This document shows, in pieces, positions 44,361-53,061 of a stretch of 64,000 nucleotides of DNA. Made by a program: the position numbers and the translations under genes. Position 1 is the first letter of the stretch, and the number at the start of each line of letters is the position of its first letter. The notes under the pieces were generated by a model, which was not told the DNA's origin, made no database searches, and saw only the letters and a program-made list of their open reading frames with translations. Origin of the DNA: Natronorubrum aibiense (lineage in GTDB: Archaea > Halobacteriota > Halobacteria > Halobacteriales > Natrialbaceae); assembly GCF_009392895.1 (NCBI RefSeq), contig NZ_CP045488.1, positions 372,001 to 436,000 of the forward strand. Direction: 5' to 3'.

Positions 44361-44543
44361 GGATTCTCGTCAGTACCGGTCCCTGATATGGATACCGGAG
44401 CGACTCGAGAGAAACAGGCATCGCCACTGACAGTCACAGTCGACGTGAGACCGGACACTGATCAGAGCGTCGTGACTGTGGAGCGTAGTTGTCTGGAAAA
44501 TGTCGTCATACAAAGTCGCCGTCAAGCGACGGAGATGCCGATA

Positions 44544-44738
44544 TTAGTTGCGGACGACGTTCGTCGCGCGGGGACCCTTGGGGGCCTGTTCGATGTCGAA
44601 TTCGATCTCTGTGCCTTCCTCAAGGTCCGGACCGCCAACGTCTTCCATGTGGAAGAAAACGTCATCGTCCGCGTCGTCCGTCGAAATGAAACCGTAGCCG
44701 CCTGTGTCGTTGAAGAAATCAACGTTGCCTTTCGCCAT
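44544..44738 (-). CDS. cspA: Cold-shock domain protein
   Basis: A 64-residue CSD protein. The RNP-1 motif appears as GGYGFIS and RNP-2 as VFFHM, both standard, with an acidic surface. It binds single-stranded RNA or DNA and acts as an RNA chaperone. ATG 44738 is the only start that fits the fold. Confidence 0.93.
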   Translation of the reverse strand: MAKGNVDFFNDTGGYGFISTDDADDDVFFHMEDVGGPDLEEGTEIEFDIEQAPKGPRATNVVRN

Positions 44739-44969
44739 TACAAACAAATGTACAACCGATACACGGATAAGACTTGCGAGGGTCGCGGTACCACGACCAC
44801 GGTCCTGTGAATACGACCCACACATTCGCGACGACAGCCCGAGTTTGGGACGGACACAGCGGCGAGCGGAGCCATCAACAGCAGTTCGAGCGTATATATG
44901 GCAGGTTCACTCATACCACCCCAGCGACGGAACAAAACCCGTTTAGCCCGGCCGTACCAGGGATGGACA

Positions 44970-46169
44970 ATGAGTACGAGTTACCGGATCGGACTCGTCG
45001 GCAAACCCTCTGTCGGCAAGTCCTCCTTTTTCAACGCAGCAACGATGAACGACGTACCCGAGGGGGCCTATCCGTTCACGACGATCGACCCCAGCGTGGG
45101 CGAGGCCTACGTTCGCGTCGACTGTGCGGCCCCAGAGTTCGACGAGGAGTGTACCCCAAACGTGGGCTACTGTGACCACGGCACCCGCTTCGTGCCGACG
45201 AAACTCGTCGACGTCGCCGGATTGATTCCCGGCGCACACGAAGGGAACGGACTCGGCAACCAGTTCCTCTCGGACCTGAACGAGACCGACGTGCTCGTCC
45301 ACGTCGTCGACTTCTCCGGCGAGACGGACTCGGAGGGCGAACCCACCGAGGGCCACGACCCCCGCGACGACATCGCCTTCTTAGAGGAGGAACTGGACCA
45401 GTGGTATCTCGGCGTCTTAGAGAAGGGGATCAACCGATACGAGTCCGGCTACACGACCGAAGACGACGCCATCGAGGAGGAACTCGCCGAGCAGATGAGC
45501 GCGTTCAAGACCAACGAGGACGAGATCAAACGCCTCATCCGGCGCGTCGACGTCGGCTTCGAGCCCGAAGCGTGGGACGAGGATGACAAACTCGAGTTGG
45601 CCCGCGAAATCCGCAAGGAGACCAAGCCGATGGTCATCGCGGCGAACAAGATGGACACTCCCGAGGCACAGGAAAACTACGAGGTGATCACATCCGATCC
45701 CGACTACGAGCATCTGACGATCGTTCCCTGCAGCGCTCATGCTGAGAAAGCGCTAAAGTCAGCCGATCAGGCCGGCGTCGTCGACTACCGACCCGGCGAC
45801 GACGATTTCGAGATCGTCGGCGACATCTCGGGCGAGCAAGAGCAAGGACTCGAGCAGATCCGCGACTTCCTCACCGAGTACGGCGCGACGGGCGTGCAGG
45901 CGGCCCTCGAGACCGCGCTCTTTGACGTGTTAGGCGTCGTTCCGGTGTTCCCCGGCGGCGCGAACGGACTGGGCAACGAACGCGGCGAGGTGTTGCCCGA
46001 CTGTTATCTGATCCCGCCGAACTCGACCGCGGAGGACTTCGCCTACAGCCTTCACTCCGACATCGGCGACGGCTTCCTCCACGCGATCGACTGTCGATCG
46101 AACCGCCAGCTCGGCAAAGACTACGAAGTCGAGTCCCGCGATGTGATCGAAGTCATCACGACGAACTGA
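44970..46169 (+). CDS. ychF: YchF/Ola1-type translation-associated GTPase
   Basis: A 399-residue P-loop GTPase: G1 GKPSVGKSS near residue 11, G3 DVAGLIPGAHEG near 75, G4-like ANKMD near 225, and a C-terminal TGS domain (about 320-395). The NKMD motif is compatible with ATP or GTP, as in the OLA1/YchF family. It associates with ribosomes and stress responses. The ATG at 44970 starts the family region. A TATA-like GTATATATGG lies at 44891-44899. Confidence 0.9.
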   Translation: MSTSYRIGLVGKPSVGKSSFFNAATMNDVPEGAYPFTTIDPSVGEAYVRVDCAAPEFDEECTPNVGYCDHGTRFVPTKLVDVAGLIPGAHEGNGLGNQFLSDLNETDVLVHVVDFSGETDSEGEPTEGHDPRDDIAFLEEELDQWYLGVLEKGINRYESGYTTEDDAIEEELAEQMSAFKTNEDEIKRLIRRVDVGFEPEAWDEDDKLELAREIRKETKPMVIAANKMDTPEAQENYEVITSDPDYEHLTIVPCSAHAEKALKSADQAGVVDYRPGDDDFEIVGDISGEQEQGLEQIRDFLTEYGATGVQAALETALFDVLGVVPVFPGGANGLGNERGEVLPDCYLIPPNSTAEDFAYSLHSDIGDGFLHAIDCRSNRQLGKDYEVESRDVIEVITTN

Positions 46170-46198
46170 TTCGCGACGCGCAAACTCGGACTGATCTC

Positions 46199-46423
46199 TT
46201 ACTGCCGCCAGATCAATCGATTCGCAACGTCGTCGAGTCGACTCGAGAGCCCCTCGAGCCAGGCGCTCGGTGACAGGGTTCGGAGCTGGGTCTCGTCGAC
46301 TTCGATCCGTGCATCGCCGTACGGATCGCGATCAGCCCGTTCGTCGGCGTCTCGATCGCTGTTCGCGACGTCGACGGCGACCGACATCGAACAGCGACCA
46401 CACGCTTCACGGTCCGTTGTCAT
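46199..46423 (-). CDS. Small protein of unknown function, 74 aa
   Basis: A 74-residue reading frame with an N-terminal Cys pair (CGRC), a disordered Asp-rich middle, and a helical C-terminus ending RLDDVANRLIWRQ. Codon use is haloarchaeal. It is divergent from the next gene and convergent with ychF. It could be a real small protein; support is composition only. Confidence 0.45.
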   Translation of the reverse strand: MTTDREACGRCSMSVAVDVANSDRDADERADRDPYGDARIEVDETQLRTLSPSAWLEGLSSRLDDVANRLIWRQ

Positions 46424-46527
46424 GTGTATTCGTCCCAGTGTACGGACTCCCACTGCTTAACTGCTGGCACGACTGACCGTGATCACGGTGGCGACGGACT
46501 TTTACTCGCGACGTGGCATCATCACAC

Positions 46528-47160
46528 ATGGACGACGACGAGTCCGCCACGAAGTCACGCGAGACGACAACCGACCGGCGGGCGGACAAGCGCCTCGAGG
46601 GTGTGCCTGACTGGGACGACGAGTACGTCGACCGGGTGAGCGACCGGCTCATGCACAACTACGACCTCGAGAAGGACTACAGCGTCGACGGCGAGCGGTT
46701 CACGCTGTACGGACAGATGGAACTGGTGAGCAAGAAGCAGTTTCTCCACCCCGCGCTCTCGATTGCCGAACACGAGTCGACCGAACACCTGTTCGTCAGG
46801 CGGGTCGACCGCGTCGACGACCGCACGCTCGACCAGTTTGTCGAATTTGGTGAGCGGCTGGCCGACGAGTGGATCGAACCGACCGAGGAACACTTCGCGA
46901 CGGCGTTTACGTTCGTCGCGATCGCGCCCTCGATTCCCGACTCGATCCGCGAACGTGTCTCAGGGTTCGATGGGCGAACAATGTTGAAGTACGGCTTCCA
47001 CGGCCACTACGAGATTAATCTAGCCGTCGTCGCCCCCGACAGCACGGACCTCGTTGCGAGCGACAACGCTGACGTGGCGACCGCGTTTCGGCTCTGGGAA
47101 CCGCTCGAGGCCGAGAAGTCCGGACTGCTCGGGCGACTTTCGCGGCGACTCCAGCGATAG
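46528..47160 (+). CDS. Haloarchaeal protein of unknown function, 210 aa
   Basis: A 210-residue protein. The N-terminal 30 residues are disordered, then an alpha/beta domain with SVDGERFTLYGQMELVSKKQ, FLHPALSIAEHESTEHLFVRRV and a C-terminal segment LKYGFHGHYEINLAVVAPDS. I see no catalytic signature. It looks like a conserved haloarchaeal family (probably DUF8052). Start ATG 46528. Confidence 0.6.
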   Translation: MDDDESATKSRETTTDRRADKRLEGVPDWDDEYVDRVSDRLMHNYDLEKDYSVDGERFTLYGQMELVSKKQFLHPALSIAEHESTEHLFVRRVDRVDDRTLDQFVEFGERLADEWIEPTEEHFATAFTFVAIAPSIPDSIRERVSGFDGRTMLKYGFHGHYEINLAVVAPDSTDLVASDNADVATAFRLWEPLEAEKSGLLGRLSRRLQR

Positions 47161-47287
47161 GCCGACGCTGGCGATACGGGTTCGTCTCCGTCTCGGATCG
47201 ACATGCAGCGTCGAACGAGCGACAGCAGTCACACACTCGGATCGAAAAAACAGCGCCTGTGATCGAAATAGCGACGCGGTGCCGCGA

Positions 47288-49150
47288 TCAGTCGTCCGAA
47301 GTCACGTCGGTCGCGACTCCATCGCCGGTCCCGCGGGCCGTCGTCATGTTGTCGTAGCCGATCTTGAACAGCGACAGCGCAAGTCCGATGAGGACCGCGA
47401 TGATGGCGATCTGAACGACGGCGGACGCCTGACCGAGCAGCGTCGTCTCGGCCTCAGCGGTGATGCCAAGTAATCGGCCGCCGAGGATCTGATAGATCCC
47501 GGTCCAGGAGAGGCCGATGACCGTGATGAATCCCATCAGCGCCATTGGACCGCCGGTCGAGATGAGTTGCTTGGATTCGCTCCAGTTGGCCAGCCAGACG
47601 GTGCCGGTCAGCAGCGCAAGCGACGCCAGCAGCTGGTTTGCGCCGCCGAACAGCGTCCAGAGGTCCTCCCAGCGGCCGCTGCCGAGCAGGAAGAACGCCA
47701 CGACGGCGATGGCCGTCGTGTTGACGTAGCGGTTCGCCGCGTACGTTTCGATCGTCGTCTCCGGCGTGCCGACGATCTCCTCCAACATGTACCGACCCAG
47801 TCGGACAGCCGTGTCCATGCTCGTCAGCAGGAAGCTCGCGAGCACGAGCGCCATAAAGGGCGCAGCGAACTCGAAGGGGATTCCGAGGGCAGTGAGGATT
47901 GCCCCACCACCGGTCGCGAAGTTCGGCAGTGCGAGCCCGATACCGCCCGAGGCGGCCGGGATCGCGACGACCGTCACTGCACAGAGTGCGACGGCCGCCA
48001 GCAGCCCTTCTGCGAGCATGCCACCGTAGCCGATCAGTTTGGCGTCGCTTTCCTTGTTCAACTGCTTGGCCGTCGTCCCCGAAGAGACCAGCGAGTGGAA
48101 GCCGCTGATAGTCCCACACGCGATGGTGAGGAACAACAGCGGGAACAGTGGCATAAGCGGAAGCGATTCTGCGAGCGGCCCAGCCTGTCCGAGGAACCCG
48201 TACCAGGCCCCGGTCGTGATCTCGAAGCTCAGTTGTGCGCCCGTTTCGGGGTGGACAGCGTCGGTGCCCATCCCGGTGATGAACGTGCCGACGATGACCG
48301 CGAGCAGGCTCCCACCGACCCCTGCGTACAGGAGGAACGACGAGAGGTAGTCACGCGGCTGCAACAGCATCCAGACCGGCAGGACGCTGGCGGCGGCTCC
48401 GTAGACCAACATCACCAGCACCCACGCGCCGATGTTCGCACTGCCGAGCAGTGCTGGGAAGAACGCCGCCGAATCGAACAACACGATCGTTCCCGCGGGG
48501 TAGTCGCCGGGGACGATCGCGAGTGGGTACTGAATACCGGCCCAGACCGACCCGAACACGCCCGCGACGAAGATGACCGTCCCGACCGAGAACGGTAGTC
48601 CTAGCTGGTAGAGCCAGATCCCGAAGACGAACGCGAGCGTGACGTACAGCAGACTCGCGGTCGCCGCCGACGGATACGCGTTCAGCACGACGCCGATGAC
48701 CAGCGCGAACACGGCGACGACGAGGATCGTCAGCAGGAACGCAAACCACAGCAACATGTCCTTGCCGCGTTCACCGACGTACTCGCCGATGATGTAGCCG
48801 ATCGACTTCCCCTCGTGTCGAAGGCTACTCGACAGCGAGATGAAGTCGTGAACGGCACCCAACAGCGGATTCCCGATCGCCACCCACAACACGGCGGGCA
48901 CCCAGCCCCAGACCAGTGCGGCCGTGATCGGGCCGACGACGGGCGCGCCGCCCGCGATACTCGAGTAGTGATGCCCCAGTAGCACCGGTTTTTTCGCCGG
49001 TACGTACTCCTGACCGTCTTGGTACTTGTGTGCTGGCGTTTCTCGACTGTCGTCGAGCCCCACGAACTGCGAGAGGTACCGACCGTACCCGATGTATGCG
49101 GCCGTAAACGTTACCAGCACCAGTCCCACGATCCAAATTACTCCTGCCAT
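47288..49150 (-). CDS. cstA: Carbon starvation protein CstA-type transporter
   Basis: A 620-residue polytopic membrane protein with about 16 hydrophobic segments. The segments YGRYLSQFVGLDD, LGHHYSSIAGGAPVVGPI and GTISGFHSLVSSGTT are characteristic of the CstA/BtsT family. Members take up pyruvate or peptides, and pyruvate is the better-supported substrate for several. The ATG at 49150 directly follows a good TATA region. A pyruvate link would suit the nearby E1-alpha, but this is inference. Confidence 0.9.
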   Translation of the reverse strand: MAGVIWIVGLVLVTFTAAYIGYGRYLSQFVGLDDSRETPAHKYQDGQEYVPAKKPVLLGHHYSSIAGGAPVVGPITAALVWGWVPAVLWVAIGNPLLGAVHDFISLSSSLRHEGKSIGYIIGEYVGERGKDMLLWFAFLLTILVVAVFALVIGVVLNAYPSAATASLLYVTLAFVFGIWLYQLGLPFSVGTVIFVAGVFGSVWAGIQYPLAIVPGDYPAGTIVLFDSAAFFPALLGSANIGAWVLVMLVYGAAASVLPVWMLLQPRDYLSSFLLYAGVGGSLLAVIVGTFITGMGTDAVHPETGAQLSFEITTGAWYGFLGQAGPLAESLPLMPLFPLLFLTIACGTISGFHSLVSSGTTAKQLNKESDAKLIGYGGMLAEGLLAAVALCAVTVVAIPAASGGIGLALPNFATGGGAILTALGIPFEFAAPFMALVLASFLLTSMDTAVRLGRYMLEEIVGTPETTIETYAANRYVNTTAIAVVAFFLLGSGRWEDLWTLFGGANQLLASLALLTGTVWLANWSESKQLISTGGPMALMGFITVIGLSWTGIYQILGGRLLGITAEAETTLLGQASAVVQIAIIAVLIGLALSLFKIGYDNMTTARGTGDGVATDVTSDD

Positions 49151-49186
49151 GGTATTCCCTCTCTAACCATGCGTTGAACGGGAGCA

Positions 49187-49194
49187 ATATAAAT
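49187..49194 (-). promoter_or_regulatory. TATA box of cstA
   Basis: Reverse-strand TTTATATT in a 20-base AT-rich run. It predicts transcription from about 49162, 12 bases before the ATG. Confidence 0.55.
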
Positions 49195-49332
49195 ATAATT
49201 CATTGAGGTCCCCGTCAGTTTATATTCTGGCACTTGATTCGTCGTAGAAACAATAATACGTGTAAAAATACAGCAATTTCTGACTGTAATGTGGTCAAAG
49301 TGGCAGTTTCGCGAGATGATTCGGCGGCCGTC

Positions 49333-50307
49333 TCAACTCACCCGCGGTCGATCGTCGCCGACCGACAGCTCGAGATCGGTCGCGACATCTTCGAGGATGT
49401 TCCCGCGCACTTCCTCGACGCGCGTCTCGATGGTCGCGACGACGGGGACGTCGAACGTCGCTTCGATGTACTCGAGGCGGTCGCGTTCGGTCGCGACCCG
49501 ATCACGGAGATAGGTAGCACCGCGACCCTCCTCGTGAGGCTCCGGCTCGGGCGTCAGGCGGTTGACGACGAGGCCGTGAACGGGCAACTCGGCGTCGGAC
49601 AGCGTCTCGAGTGAGCGACTCGTCTCCCTGATCGAGAGTTCGTCGGGGTTCAAAACGAGATAGAAGGCGGCATCGTCGCGTAACACCTCACCGGCGTACT
49701 CGAAGCGCTCCTTTCGACCCTGCAGGCGCGCGAGGATCGGATCACCCTCCATCACGCGCCGGGGCTCTTGGTTGCCGATCGCGGCCTTCTCGAAGAGGTC
49801 GATACTGCGCTCGCGTTTGTCCATCAACCGCTCGATCCAGCGCTCGAGCAGCTCCGGCAGGGCGAGCAACCGCAGCGTCGATCCGGTCGGTGAGGTGTCG
49901 AAAACAACCCGGTCGTAGGGATCGGCGTTTCGCATCACGTCGACGAACCGGTCGAACAGCGCGGCCTCGTAGGCCCCGGGCGTCTGGTGGGCCATCTCGA
50001 GTTGGATGTCGACCTCGTTGACCATCGCCGCACTCAGTTGGGAGTTCAACTGCCGTCTGAGATCCTGCAGGTGATCCTGGACCTCCCGTTCCGGGTCGAT
50101 CTCCATCGCCGACAGCCCGTCGTACCCCTCGACGGAGCGGGGCTCGTCGCCGAACTCCTGGTCGAAGACATCGGCCGTGCTGTGGGCCGGGTCCGTCGAA
50201 ACGACGAGCGTCTCGAGGCCCGCCTCGGCACACTCGAGCGCGTAGGCGCTCGAGACGGTCGTTTTGCCGACGCCGCCTTTGCCGCCGAAGAAGGTGAATT
50301 TGGACAT
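49333..50307 (-). CDS. ArsA/Get3/TRC40-family ATPase
   Basis: A 324-residue single-domain deviant-Walker ATPase: P-loop GGKGGVGKTTVS near residue 9, switch I STDPAHSTADVF near 39, switch II VFDTSPTGSTLRLL near 135. The family inserts tail-anchored membrane proteins (Get3) or drives arsenite efflux (ArsA). There is no ArsB, ArsD or ArsR nearby and one ATPase domain only, so a Get3-like role is more likely. The upstream 98-residue gene is 5 bases away, so they form an operon. Confidence 0.85.
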   Translation of the reverse strand: MSKFTFFGGKGGVGKTTVSSAYALECAEAGLETLVVSTDPAHSTADVFDQEFGDEPRSVEGYDGLSAMEIDPEREVQDHLQDLRRQLNSQLSAAMVNEVDIQLEMAHQTPGAYEAALFDRFVDVMRNADPYDRVVFDTSPTGSTLRLLALPELLERWIERLMDKRERSIDLFEKAAIGNQEPRRVMEGDPILARLQGRKERFEYAGEVLRDDAAFYLVLNPDELSIRETSRSLETLSDAELPVHGLVVNRLTPEPEPHEEGRGATYLRDRVATERDRLEYIEATFDVPVVATIETRVEEVRGNILEDVATDLELSVGDDRPRVS

Positions 50308-50312
50308 CGGTG

Positions 50313-50609
50313 TTAGAAGTGATACTGGTGGCCCTTGCGCTCGATGACCGACTGGCGGTCCCACATCCGCCGCTCCCAGGACTGGTATTCGTCCTCGAGA
50401 TAGGGCAGGAGTTCGGCCGTGTAGTAGGAGACGGGGCTCGGAATGCCGAAGGCATCGGGGAAACACGCGAGCATGAACGCGTCTTCCGTGTCTTCGGCCT
50501 CAGCTTCGATCTTCTCGTAGGCTGGATGTGTGAACATCCCGTGGTAGAGCCCGCGAAGCCACTCCTCGAGCGTGGTCCGGAACGATTCGATCCGGTCGGC
50601 GAGTGTCAT
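50313..50609 (-). CDS. Small protein in operon with the Get3-like ATPase, 98 aa
   Basis: A 98-residue protein. Its N-terminal half is a charged helix (TLADRIESFRTTLEEWLRGLYHGMF) and the middle holds FMLACFPDAFGIPSPVSYYTAELLPYLEDEY. It precedes the ATPase gene by 5 bases on the same strand. It may be a partner or chaperone of that ATPase. No family is recognised beyond haloarchaeal conserved. Confidence 0.65.
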   Translation of the reverse strand: MTLADRIESFRTTLEEWLRGLYHGMFTHPAYEKIEAEAEDTEDAFMLACFPDAFGIPSPVSYYTAELLPYLEDEYQSWERRMWDRQSVIERKGHQYHF

Positions 50610-50953
50610 CGTCAGTCATGCTCAGGCCCGGAGACAAAAGTATGTCGCGCCCGAGGCACTCGTCAGACGGCTGTCTGCCGAACAATTACCAGTGTCGACC
50701 GCGAACGGAAAGTTGCCTCCGGTTCCCGTTCACGACAACTGTGGCCACACCGGGGTAAACGGCGTTACGACTCGGCACCGTCACGACGTCGTGAAAACGG
50801 GAGCTGGTGGTGTGTCTGCTGCTGCGACTGTGCTCCCGTGGTGCCAGTCACAACTGGACCAGTATAACGCCACCGATTAGCGTAGCGACACCTCGCTTAC
50901 CCAACACGCTACCGATACGACGCTTCTTACCCCTCGAGTCACAACGGCACGGT
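50610..50953. other. 344-base divergent intergenic region
   Basis: Between the 98-aa gene (reverse) and the CobW-type gene (forward). Only a short CCAGT/ACTGG palindrome (about 50843-50857) stands out; no convincing gene. Confidence 0.5.
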
Positions 50954-52168
50954 ATGCACTCCGACGAGATTCCCGTCACCGTCCTCTCGGGCGGCCTCGG
51001 GGCGGGCAAGACGACGTTGCTCAATCACCTCCTAAAAAACGCCGACGACCGCGATCTCGCCGTACTAGTCAACGACATGGGGTCGGTCAACGTCGACGCC
51101 GACCTCGTCGCCGAGGGATCCGACCTCGACGCCGGCGGCGTTACCGAACTCTCGAACGGCTGTATCTGCTGTGAACTGCAAGACGACCTCGAAACCGCGG
51201 TCGTCCGGTTGGCCCGCGAACGGGAGTTCGATCATCTCCTCGTCGAATCCTCGGGAATCTCGGAGCCGGAACCGGTCGCACGGCTGTTTACGACCGCTTC
51301 GCGGGTCGCGGCCAGTTACGAGATCGACGCGCTCGTGACCGTCCTCGACACGCGGCGCTTTCTCGATACGTTCGCTGGCGAGGCCGTGCCGGAACGCCGC
51401 GGCGAGACGGCGGCCGACGAGACGCGCCCACTCGCGGATCTGCTGATCGAGCAACTCGAAGTGGCAAATCTCGTCTTGCTCAACAAGACCGATCTCTGTG
51501 ACGAGTCCGAACTCGAGGAGGCCGAAGCGCTCGTCGGCGCGCTCCAGCCCGAAGCCGAGACGATCCGAACGGAATTCAGCGCGGTCGATCCCGACCGGAT
51601 TCTCGGCGTCGACCTGTTCGATTCCGCCCGGATGGGCGAGTTAGCCGGCTGGCAGCACGCGCTGGCCGACGAGGATGCGGACGAGCACCACCACGGCCAC
51701 GAGCACGACGACCACCGCCACCCCGACGAGGTCTACGGCGTCGATTCGGTCGTGTTCCGCGCACGTCGGCCGTTTCACCCCGAGCAGTTCGCGACGGTCC
51801 TCCAGGAACTGCCCTCGAGCATCGTCCGCTCGAAAGGAGTCGCATGGATCGCCGGTCGGGACGTCAAAGTCGACCTCTCGCAGGCCGGCCCCTCGATCCG
51901 GGCGAGCGTCAGGGGGCCATGGATCGCCGCGCTCCCCGAGGTCAGACAGGAGCTGTACCGCTCCAACCGACCCGACCTCGAGTGGCACGACGAACACGGC
52001 GACCGCCAGAGCGAACTGGTCTTCATCGGCACTGACTTCGACGCCGAGCAGTTGCGTGCACGACTCGAGGACTGTCTGGTAACCGACGAGGAGTGGGACC
52101 GAGCGGACGCCCTCGAGAACCCGTTCCCGACCGACGAGACCGACGACGTGGTGCTTCGAGAGCCCTGA
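50954..52168 (+). CDS. CobW/YeiR-type metallochaperone GTPase
   Basis: A 404-residue G3E-family GTPase. Walker A is SGGLGAGKTTLLNHLL near residue 11, the metal-binding CxCC is GCICCELQDD near 72, and NKTDLCD (G4) is near 176. A His-rich loop at about 238-252 (HHHGHEHDDHRH) lies between the GTPase and C-terminal domains. This is the pattern of zinc or cobalt insertases such as ZNG1/CobW. No cobalamin gene is adjacent, so zinc delivery is the better guess. Start ATG 50954. Confidence 0.88.
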   Translation: MHSDEIPVTVLSGGLGAGKTTLLNHLLKNADDRDLAVLVNDMGSVNVDADLVAEGSDLDAGGVTELSNGCICCELQDDLETAVVRLAREREFDHLLVESSGISEPEPVARLFTTASRVAASYEIDALVTVLDTRRFLDTFAGEAVPERRGETAADETRPLADLLIEQLEVANLVLLNKTDLCDESELEEAEALVGALQPEAETIRTEFSAVDPDRILGVDLFDSARMGELAGWQHALADEDADEHHHGHEHDDHRHPDEVYGVDSVVFRARRPFHPEQFATVLQELPSSIVRSKGVAWIAGRDVKVDLSQAGPSIRASVRGPWIAALPEVRQELYRSNRPDLEWHDEHGDRQSELVFIGTDFDAEQLRARLEDCLVTDEEWDRADALENPFPTDETDDVVLREP

Positions 52169-52204
52169 GCGCTGCTGTTCGAGGAGTCGCTCGGTGCCAG
52201 CTCG

Positions 52205-52612
52205 TTAGCCGAGTTCGGCCTCGAGCGACTCGAGTGCGCGCGTGAGTTCGCCCTTCCGTTTCCAGGCGGCAATTCGATCGCCGAACGGCAGCGGTGCCGC
52301 GAGTGAGACCGACGACCGGAACGTGACTCGCGTGCCGTCAGTGACGTCTTCGACGTCGATCCACGTCTCCATGTGGGCGAATGGTCCCTGCTCGCCCTCC
52401 TGCGTGTAGTACAGTCCGTCGTCGCGCTCCTCGAAGCGCAGTGGGAGGTGCATCCCGGGGCCGCTGGCGACGACGATCGTCGCGTCGGCTCGTTCGTCGA
52501 TCGTCTCGACGGTGAAACTTCCCTCTGCCTCGACGACCGTCGCCGGCTCGAGCCAGTGCGAAACGACGACGGGCGACGCATCGACGACGCGAGACGCCGT
52601 GACCTCCTGCAT
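52205..52612 (-). CDS. SRPBCC-fold (START/polyketide-cyclase-like) protein
   Basis: A 135-residue protein starting MQEVTASRVVDASP, then a seven-stranded SRPBCC pattern with GPFAHMETWIDVEDVTDGTRVTF and a long C-terminal helix. Such proteins bind hydrophobic ligands or act as cyclases; nothing defines the ligand here. ATG 52612 is the family-like start. Confidence 0.72.
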   Translation of the reverse strand: MQEVTASRVVDASPVVVSHWLEPATVVEAEGSFTVETIDERADATIVVASGPGMHLPLRFEERDDGLYYTQEGEQGPFAHMETWIDVEDVTDGTRVTFRSSVSLAAPLPFGDRIAAWKRKGELTRALESLEAELG

Positions 52613-52736
52613 ACCGACTTCGTTCGGACCGACTGGCATAAATGCCGGTGTCGCCGGCTGCCGACGGTCGCGACCGATGCGAGCCGTCGTTGGCGACAGG
52701 GAAACGGCTAAGTGACCGACGACCCCGTCTCTCGGC

Positions 52737-52967
52737 ATGGCAGATCCCGACGCCGATCGAGACGGCTTCCGGGAGGGCCTCGAGTCCTCCAGTGGCGACC
52801 CGCGCGTACTGGCCGTGTTGAACGCGATCCTCTCGGTGGTGTTCGCCGTGATGATCGTTCAGGGGGCGTCGCTCATCGGCGCTATCGAGTACCGGACGAC
52901 GACCGTCGCGGGCGTCGCAGTTGCGCTGTTCGTCCTGACGTACGTGATGTCACAGCGGCGGCGATGA
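52737..52967 (+). CDS. Small two-helix membrane protein, 76 aa
   Basis: A 76-residue protein: polar 22-residue head, two hydrophobic helices (about 26-47 and 54-72) and an Arg-rich tail. No family is recognised. Codon use is normal. Confidence 0.6.
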   Translation: MADPDADRDGFREGLESSSGDPRVLAVLNAILSVVFAVMIVQGASLIGAIEYRTTTVAGVAVALFVLTYVMSQRRR

Positions 52968-53061
52968 CACCACGTCCGGGATCCGGACAGCGAGGGTGAC
53001 GGACTCGAGGCCCTGCAACGAGCCGACAAGTACTCACGGCCGGATCGACTGATTTTAGCCA

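Noticed and set aside
47567-48598. Long forward frame over cstA, and similar antisense frames over nfo and thrS
   Set aside because: High-GC haloarchaeal genes give long open antisense frames; these lack family motifs while the other strand codes for known proteins.
49333-50307. An arsenic resistance operon
   Set aside because: The ATPase is single-domain and no arsB, arsD or arsR is nearby; the frameshifted ArsC-like gene is 26 kb away.
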